64,000 nucleotides of DNA from Chondrosia reniformis (Eukaryota > Porifera > Demospongiae > Chondrillida > Chondrillidae). The notes beneath the pieces are model-generated. The model saw nothing but the letters and a program-made list of their open reading frames with translations. It did not search any database and had not been told where the DNA came from. The stretch is from NCBI GenBank assembly GCA_947172415.1, contig OX359199.1, positions 522,001 through 586,000 on the forward strand. Reading direction: 5' to 3'. A program made the translations under genes and the position numbers. This document shows positions 56,656-64,000 of this stretch, in pieces; position 1 is the first letter of the stretch; each line of letters starts with the position of its first letter.

Positions 56656-57588
56656 CTACTGGTAAATACACAATCTCTTACAACGGAGCACAACCTTTCC
56701 GAATCTTCCAAATGCTTTGAAATACACCAGAATTAATATTGGAGTTGGGTAGAGGGACATGAATATAATACTAGTAGAAGCAAATTCAGTGGTGATGGCT
56801 TTTTCAATGTCTTCTTTTAGATCTATTGCTCCAAGTAACACAGGAACTAATTGTCCTAATAGCCCCACAGTGTTGCCAATCAGAAGAAAGAAGGTAAACT
56901 TTGCTGTTGCTTTTAATGCTCTAGTATCCCTGACGGTGCTATGCTTGACAAAGCAGACTCCAGTAACACCAACCACTACAGTTAATATGTAAGAAAAGAT
57001 GCCAAACACACTCAAATATATGCCAGCAGAGACGTATCCGAGGGGAGTCCTTGATACTTCAACAAAACATAGTAGGTCTTGAATCTTGGAAATTATGACA
57101 GCTTCAGGTGAGAAAGAAAGAGTAGTTAATAAAACTAGAAATATCCACAGTGTTCCAGTAGCTATGAAGAAAATTGTTCGTCCTTTTCTTGTTTTAGTGG
57201 GTTCACCATATCTTACTAGAACATAGACTATAATTGCCAGCATAGGCATAAAGGAGAGCCTGGACCCTTGACCAATGAGATACATCAAAGTATAAAAATG
57301 ACAGAAGATTGCAGAAGTTCCTAAACCCTTGTATCCATTGATCAGTACTGAGAGATTTGACATTATTCCTGAGGCAGCCACTGTTAAACAACCAATCAAA
57401 ACATTGCAAAGGCTAATACGAACAGCTTTGGATAACTTTTGATTGAATGAAAAATAAATTAAAGCTACAAGATTAATCAGTGCTGCTGGTATGGTCAGTA
57501 CAGTCAGGGAAATCCAGCTATAGATCAATAAAGCCATGGGTAAGCTGCCATTACTTACATTACTGTCATTTGTCATATTGAAGTCCAT
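56656..57588 (-). CDS. 7TM receptor, inverted chimeric member (C)
   Basis: Single exon, 310 aa, the only 7TM gene here on the minus strand. The N-terminal half is distinct (MDFNMTNDSNVSNGS, three N-glycosylation sites; FNQKLSKAVRISLCNVLIGC). From TM4 onward it is nearly identical to type I, including FIATGTLWIFLVLLTTLSFS and GYVSAG-YLSVFGIFSYILT. YLIGQGSRLSF in TM3 mixes both groups. The end CKRLCIYQ stops where type I has eight more residues. An intact receptor by topology, with unknown ligand. Confidence 0.85.
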   Translation of the reverse strand: MDFNMTNDSNVSNGSLPMALLIYSWISLTVLTIPAALINLVALIYFSFNQKLSKAVRISLCNVLIGCLTVAASGIMSNLSVLINGYKGLGTSAIFCHFYTLMYLIGQGSRLSFMPMLAIIVYVLVRYGEPTKTRKGRTIFFIATGTLWIFLVLLTTLSFSPEAVIISKIQDLLCFVEVSRTPLGYVSAGIYLSVFGIFSYILTVVVGVTGVCFVKHSTVRDTRALKATAKFTFFLLIGNTVGLLGQLVPVLLGAIDLKEDIEKAITTEFASTSIIFMSLYPTPILILVYFKAFGRFGKVVLRCKRLCIYQ

Positions 57589-57856
57589 CGATTAAACACT
57601 CACTCTTGCTATATATGAGAATATTCTCTTATACACATACATATATCATTTACCATACAGCAACAACCTAAATATGTATACTTCCATATAAAGTATTATA
57701 CAGATAGAAAACAAATTAACAAAAAATATATCTATTTAATCAGACAATTTCAGTTTTCTAATAATCAATTCATAATTGTATATTGGAATATTAAATCTCG
57801 CTATATGTAAATCAGTGCATAAGAATGCGTACAGATGCACAGCCATGTATATAAAG

Positions 57857-58052
57857 GATTCACAAAAAATCAAGATCAAGAAAAAAACAAAGATGAGGGT
57901 GGAATTCCCAGAAACAGCTGTCTGGCCCAGTGGAGCAGAAGAATGAGAAGACTCCTGTATCCTCATCTAAAGCTCTCTTCAGGTTTAGTTCCCTATAGGC
58001 TTTTTTACAGAATAGACATAGCATGTAGGATAATGGTGTATTAGATATTTCA
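57857..58052 (+). repeat. Dispersed repeat family R1, near-complete copy
   Basis: Runs from GGATTCACAAAAAATCAAGA through GTGGAATTCCCAGAAACAGC and CCAGTGGAGCAGAAGAATGA to CATAGCATGTAGGATAATGG. It is the plus-strand counterpart of 15957-16188. No coding frame of interest. Confidence 0.75.
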
Positions 58053-58319
58053 TGCAATTAACTCTACTTTGGGTACTGTGGGGATGAAATCAAAAAGCAT
58101 TGTTAATTGAATCTTGTTATAATTATAATATTGGGAATCATCCATTATGACATCGATATTGTATTTATATGCATAACACTTACTATTTAAAGGTCATTAA
58201 AAAATGAATTTGTACCTTTAGTATAAACATACATGCATGTCTTTCAATTGGGGGACAATAAGACAATGAAGTTTTACTGCATACAGACACATGCATGGGT
58301 ATATAAGTGAATGGAAGGC

Positions 58320-58680
58320 TAAAGCCTTAATTGTTCAGCTTATAACAAGAAGGCATTGTAACCTCCAAAGAAGTTGTCAGTCAATTAGACACAAATCCTG
58401 TATGGAAGGCTACACAGCTTTTCTATACTTACATACAACAAGAAGGCAAAGAAGTTGTCAGTCAATTAGACACAAATCCTGTATGAAAGGCTAAAGCTTT
58501 AATAATTGTTCAGCTTTTCTATACTTACATACAACAAGAAGGCAAAGAAGTTGTCAGTCAATTAGACACAAATCCTGTATGAAAGGCTAAAGCTTTAATA
58601 ATTGTTCAGCTTTTCTATACTTACATACAACAAGAAGGCAAAGAAGTTGTCAGTCAATTAGACACAAATCCTGCCAAAAC
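58320..58680. repeat. ~96-bp tandem repeat
   Basis: AAGAAGTTGTCAGTCAATTA recurs near 58367, 58448, 58544 and 58640 (spacings about 81, 96 and 96 bp). Units also share AAATCCTGTATG-AAGGCTAAAGC and TTCTATACTTACATACAACA. Non-coding. Confidence 0.88.
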
Positions 58681-60400
58681 ATGTTATTGCATCAACCACT
58701 GTCATGTGTTGTTACAATGAAACAGTTGGAAAGAAATGCATCAATGATAATTTACAAAGTATTTCTCTAGTATATACGTAGTCACAGAGAGGTCCTGTTA
58801 AAGGACATGTACATGAAGTACACACATTCATTTTACCACAATTTACATTTTACATACGTATACATCACCTCTACATACACAATTTAATGTTTGTTTCTTC
58901 ATGTACATCCATTAATAATGTTTTTGGAGAAGCTGACTGATCGTAATTGGAATCAGCTGACTAGGTGAAGATACAGCTTGACTTACATGTGTGAAGTTAG
59001 TTCTACAAGTGAGAGCCACATGAACAATTGATTACTTTATTTCCAATTGAATGGTTGCCAGGGAACTGCACCTGGTTGTTATGGAGATATAAAAATAATA
59101 TTGTATACCTTTAGCAATTAAGGTATAGGTTGAGAAGTAAACAAGATGTGCACTGTAATCACTCCCCTAAATGAGTTCTAGCCCCTAGTTATAGTAGCTG
59201 GGAGGGACCCTAAATCAGGTATTCCAGTTGGACAAATTTAATGAAGTATTCCTCTATCTAGTTACCATGGATACTCAAGAATAGAAACAAATTGATTATC
59301 TAAGTAGCTACAAAACAAGAAAAACATTGAACAGTTTACCTACTAACTAATATCAAATGCCAAAAACTTTAATAAATCTTGTTCAAAGGGATTGTACATT
59401 TTCACAGCCAAATGCAAGGAAAACAGATCTATAAGATACAGAGAACCTGATAGGCATGTACTACACACCTCCAACTGAACTATGGTAGCTAGGAGTTACT
59501 AGTTACTAGGGACTGGTAGAGATGTTAAATCTGGTAATCCTATTGGACAAATGTAACCAAGGTCCTCTACAGTTGTTATACTCACTGCTGATTGCATGCA
59601 AATTTCCCTTGATCCAATACTTTCTTTCACTATCTTATCAACCTGGATTTGGGTGTAGTCCATAACTTTAATAATCTTCTACCACAAAGTCATTCTGCTT
59701 ACTTAATTGGACATGTTACTAGGTAACTGACATTTGATTTCCATGACAATTCTTCTGTAAATAGAGCAAATAAAGTCAAGGCTGCATAATAAGCCATGTA
59801 CGTGTGTAATCAACTGTTGGTTTGCATAAATTGTACCTACAGTGACACATTACATTTTGAGCAGTCTCACAAAGTTAGTATTCTTACATGCGGTAAAGAT
59901 GCTGATTATGTAACATGAAAATTAAAGAAAAACAAACATCATTTAAAGAAGCTATAATTATTCTGCCTCTGCAAGATGACCTACCAATCAGTGAAGTTTA
60001 GGGCATGTACAACCCAAAGTTCCTCAAGCAGGTTTCAGTACGTATAGCAACGGCCATTTTGGATTCACTAATTGATTGAGCAATAGCGCATGGATTTACA
60101 TGCACGTAGCAATCAAAGACTTTCTTCGTTAAATAATACATTTATAGATATCACAATTGAGAAACCTGTGATTCTGTTTAACAAATACATCTGTATCCTT
60201 GATCCTCAATGTCTTGTGTTGTGCATGAAATATGTATGTCAAATCATGCGCTAGCAAGAGTATGTATATGTTAAATGATTTCTGCTGAATAATTGATTAT
60301 TAATAGCTTGTGTAAGTACTTCCATTCATGGGGTCACTTCAATTGTTATATGATTCAATTATAACTTCGCTTGATAGCCATGCATGCATGTTTTCGAGTT
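58681..60400. other. Non-coding stretch
   Basis: AT-rich sequence without convincing frames on either strand. Two loosely similar segments (near 59170-59270 and 59470-59580, both with TTGGACAAAT and AGTAGCTGGGAG-like text) hint at an old duplication. Nothing else seen. Confidence 0.5.
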
Positions 60401-61380
60401 TGAACTCAATAGAAATAACAACTTGCTGAATAGGTCGGGGCATGTACTACATGTTGTCTATTGTTCTCGAACATGACATCGAAAACAATTTGGTTCCACG
60501 ATTTTCCGCCAAGTTCACGATGTTTCCCGCCGACAATTTCTAATAAATAGTCGAGGTAATTTTCAGTCTTTGGCCTCCGGGCCATCAACTCTGGAGGTCT
60601 ACTTTGGTGTGGATCGACGCGAAAACCATGCTTGGAGCACGAGTCATGGTACATGCCTATCCGAAGGGTCATCGGTGTTCGTATAGTGGGGTGGTCTCTC
60701 TACCTATGGGTTAGTGCCTGGAGATGTATCTCACTATTAATCCTGCTTGTGTGTTAAATTGGCACTTGCGGATTCTTGCTATACGACCCGTACCTGGAGG
60801 TTGGCGTGGTCCAGTGCCACTACGTAGTCGGTCAGGAAGCTATTGTAGGCTGCCGCATCAGGTTGGTTTGGAAGGCATTTGCATTTGAATTTGCATTTTT
60901 AATTTTATGCATGCGTGCTATGTGATTGAGCATATATTTATTTTTCTTTATTCTTTTCTTTTTATATAGTTCATCGATGGGTCCCTACTCTAAAGCAACC
61001 TGGCCGATCCCAATGAGCTAAAGTCTGTGTACAGTGTTCTCAAGCTGCGTTGTGTGCACATGATGATTCTCATTGGTGGGAGTTTGTGGTCCGCCAGGGT
61101 CGGGCCTGTTCTGTCCGTAGCGTGAGGCAGTGCAGGACTAGTAACTGGTCATAGGGCTGTCAGGTACGCCGGATTGTCCCCGTGCAACTTCTCTTACGAC
61201 GCAAGTAGTGGAAGTGTCAAACAGAGTTGAGAACCCGGAGGCCTTTGGGGCACGAAGTACTTCTACCTCCACGTGGTGTGCCCTGGGGTCATCTCTCAAG
61301 ATGATGCGAAAAGAAGTACAGGAAATTAATGCTATTGGAACGAATGGACAGATCAATTCTAAAGTCTAAAGAACATGTTT
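60401..61380. other. GC-richer block with unassigned short frames
   Basis: Composition rises clearly in G and C compared with both sides. Two short minus-strand frames exist (60406-60672 and 61138-61356). The first contains PPELMARRPKTENYLDYLLE and HRELGGKSWNQIVFDVMFE, which look protein-like, but I recognise no family and see no good splice partners. It could be exons of an undetected gene, a decayed element or a structured RNA. Confidence 0.35.
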
Positions 61381-62003
61381 TGTTAATATTGGACTTGTAA
61401 ACTCTCGTATACTTTTGATTATTCTTTACCATTGAAGTTGTATCATTTATGACTTAAATATTTGTACATTAAAAGTATATTATAGTTTTCAAAAGTCTGA
61501 TCAATGTTTAGCTAATAACAAATGTGAACTTTACTGCATGCTGCAATTAATGGAAGCTATAGGGAAAGTCCCTTCACGTGTCCGTATGCCTTTAGCTAGA
61601 AATCTTCAATCAAAATGTTGGAGAGGCTAATTCGAACTGGAAGCTTATGATCTTGAATAGCGACCCACAATTGCTGGTATAACAAAATAGTCAGGTTAAT
61701 CTGTTTATATTATATGCATATATATACATATTATACCTGTACAATTAATGGAACAATAATTATTATTTCAATATGATGCTTATATATACACTATAGCTAA
61801 TGACTAAAGTTTTAAAATTTCATGATCGTTATATATATTTCATTAAATTCACTTTTAACAACAACAATCTGCAATCATATAGTTTAAGAATAATGTTTAA
61901 ATATAATTGAGAAAAAAAGAGAATTGTTTGTATACACAAATCAACCAGTTATATCAAAGGATATCTGTCAAGTAATAGAGAGTTCTTAAGATTAGATTGC
62001 AAT
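61381..62003. other. Spacer downstream of the kinase/NHL gene
   Basis: AT-rich, no frames worth reporting. It should include the 3' UTR of the minus-strand gene that ends at 62004. Confidence 0.5.
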
Positions 62004-64000
62004 TTAAAACATATGAATTCCACTTTTACCATCAGCAATAAACAGTTCACCATCTTCATTCACAGCAATGCCACTCAAATTTGATTGGCCCTCAAACTTC
62101 CACTTATTTACTCGAGTACAACTCTTAATGGCTTCCGTTACAGATATCTTGTATACCAACGTAATGTTGTTATTCTCTTGGATAAATAAATGATCATCAC
62201 TTGAGACACAGAGATACAAAGGGGGCCTCTTGCATTTAATTTCCATGAGGTACATACATTCAGATGTTTTCACAGTGAATATCTGTACTTTGCTATTCCT
62301 TCCATCACACACGTACAGTCTTCCATTACTAAATGCTATGTCAGTGGGCGATTGGAAATGCTCCTTACTTTTGCCATTAGAGCCAACCTCAAACAGGCAG
62401 GTGAAATTAGCCAGGTTGTATACTGATATACAATTCCTGTCACTTTCACAGACAAAGAGACGATATTCTTGATCGCTTGCTAAATAGGAGGGACTTCCCC
62501 TTATTTGGATGGTCTCAAGGACTGTACCCCGCAGGGAACAGAGACACACACGCTGGATCTCTTCGTAGGAGACTGCAATAATATCATTGCTGGTAAAAGT
62601 GATTCCAGAAAACTTGTAATTCGGTGATTCTTTAGCCAGTTTGACTGCAGTCATCTTATTAAGATCTTTATCAAATAAATAGACATTCTGTGTCACTTTC
62701 TCATCCGTTGCAGCCAGTTTTCCATCCTTGCTGATTGCTAAGAGATGAAATCCTTGAGATAGGCTCTTCTTGATTGTTTTCTGACAGCAACCAACATTGC
62801 TCCATAGTCGTAACTGCAAAATGTATGTAGTTTGTGTTACATATGAATACATATAACTGTATACTTATTTATTGTGTTACATATAAGCCTATAATTACTA
62901 CATGTAAAATCCAAGTGTTGATAACACTATACAAGTAATTATATACAGACAAAATTCAAGGTTAATTTGTAAACATACCTGCTTGCCTATTGCATTGGTA
63001 GGATCAGGGGAATAATGTGGTGGTGCTTTTCTTGCTTTTATGATAATATTGGCCTCACAATTTACACCATCTTCTGACAGATCTAAAGAATCTGGAATCT
63101 TGCATGCTTCTGTCTCTTTATCACTCTCTTGGTACTGCTTCAGTTGCTCTTCCTTCTGTTTAATACTCTCTTGGTACTGCTTCAGTTGCTCTTCCTTCTG
63201 TTTAATACTCTCTTGGTACTGCTTCAGTTGCTCTTCCTTCTGTTTCAATTGGCAATTTAGCAAATCATTTACATCTTTTAGGTTACGGACAACATCCTTG
63301 TATGCTTCCATTTCATCTCGGAAATCCCCTATTTTCTCACTATTTGCTTGAAGCTGATGCTGTCTTGTTTCTCCAAGGTCTGACGCAGACTCAATTTTCT
63401 TCATCTCACTCATAAGATCACTACTTTTGGGACGTTCCTCTGGCCTGTCATGCAAACATCTTTTTATCAAAAGTAAAAAGAGGTCTTTCTCCTTATCCGC
63501 TATCTTTTCTATTTGACTTTCTCGACGCTGACATTCAGTGAGTGCTATTAATTTATCTCCTTCATATACTTTTGAATTTTGAGGATTTGGCCATTCATGG
63601 GTCAATGTAGTTATCATACAGTTGCCAAAGGAGAACACATCCAACTTCTCAGTGTAGCGAGGAGGATAACTCAAAGCTTCTGGTGGCATAAATACAAAAG
63701 TTCCCTTCACAGATGACTTGCGAGTCAGCTTTGACAGACTGATGGCTCGGGTCATGCCAAAGTCTGTCAGCTTGGTCTGAAATGTCCACTCATTCAACAA
63801 GATGTTGTTGGGACTCAAGTCGTGATGGACTAGAGGTGGATTCTGAGAGTGAAGGTAGTACAGTCCTTGAGCTACCTGACGAAGGATGGACACCTTGTCT
63901 GGAAGGAGGAACTCCTCCCTACTGTGACCTTCAAGGTAGTGACGAAGAGAAGTGTCCATCTTCTCCATTACGCACATCGGTACGCGACTGTCGGCTGGAT
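62004..64000 (-). CDS. Protein kinase - coiled coil - NHL propeller protein (5' end outside window)
   Basis: Two exons visible on the minus strand: 62979-64000 (open at the window edge) and 62004-62813, joined in frame at GKQ|LRLWS. The kinase part enters at the hinge (VPMCVMEKM), so the N-lobe is off the window. It has a catalytic loop HHDLSPNN (HHD in place of HRD, aspartate kept, codon near 63819-63821), DFGM, and MPPEALSYPP in the activation segment. After residue ~210 a coiled coil follows, with three perfect copies of a 14-residue unit (KQKEEQLKQYQESI). Exon 2 encodes about 269 aa with NHL-type repeats (SPTDIAFSNGRLYVCDGRNS; LSGIAVNEDGELFIADGKS). It probably is a tyrosine-kinase-like signalling protein whose propeller binds a partner. 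No signal peptide or membrane segment is visible. Note that the kinase frame read past its donor would give a hydrophobic tail, which is intronic. Confidence 0.85.
63128..63253 (-). repeat. 42-bp coding repeat in the kinase/NHL gene
   Basis: Three head-to-tail 42-bp copies encode KQKEEQLKQYQES(I). The copies look identical at nucleotide level apart from the ends, so the expansion is recent. Length 42 keeps both the reading frame and the coiled-coil heptad register (14 = 2 x 7). Confidence 0.9.

Noticed and set aside
60406..60672. 88-codon minus frame as a gene
   Set aside because: No recognised family and no splice partners; reported only as part of an unassigned block.

Overview
The window is animal nuclear DNA: AT-rich, with short GT-AG introns in most genes and clearly metazoan families (proteasome beta3, an SH3-WW-WW-PH-RhoGAP protein, MPPED phosphoesterases). 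An intron-poor family of orphan seven-transmembrane (7TM) receptors, a DUF4419-type protein and a kinase/coiled-coil/NHL protein suggest an early-branching animal. A demosponge such as Amphimedon is my best guess, but that is inference and not proven here.

Layout. 1-2.2 kb: two interleaved satellites. 2.35-7.2 kb: two MPPED-like metallophosphoesterase genes, head to head, with matching intron positions. 7.4-11.1 kb: the proteasome beta3 gene on the minus strand, reconstructed as six exons with a coding first exon that holds only the ATG. 11.8-26.9 kb: a 17-exon RhoGAP gene with an 8-kb first intron and a minisatellite in almost every intron of its middle part. 27-38.5 kb: four intact single-exon 7TM genes, one full DUF4419 gene on the opposite strand and two DUF4419 tail fragments. 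38.7-56.1 kb: a second copy of everything from exon 7 of the RhoGAP gene onward, holding a 5'-truncated PH-RhoGAP gene, five more 7TM genes, three DUF4419 tail fragments and a second full DUF4419 gene. 56.6-57.6 kb: a tenth 7TM gene, inverted, whose C-terminal half looks converted by the type I receptor. 58-62 kb: mostly non-coding, with one tandem array. 62.0-64.0 kb: the 3' part of a kinase/coiled-coil/NHL gene that runs off the window.

History read from the sequence. An ancestral segment RhoGAP - 7TM type I - 7TM type II - DUF4419 amplified the unit [7TM type II + last ~215 bp of DUF4419]. The whole ~15.7-kb block was then duplicated in tandem, with its left breakpoint inside a 21-bp coding repeat of RhoGAP exon 7. 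The two blocks later diverged: a 782-bp TA-flanked transposon is present in block A and its empty site is seen in block B, block B has one extra 7TM unit, and some units are mosaics. No bacterial-style operons, CRISPR arrays or viral genes are seen. All exon boundaries were placed by eye from GT/AG sites, reading frame and family conservation. The main caution is that the two blocks could be uncollapsed haplotypes in an assembly.
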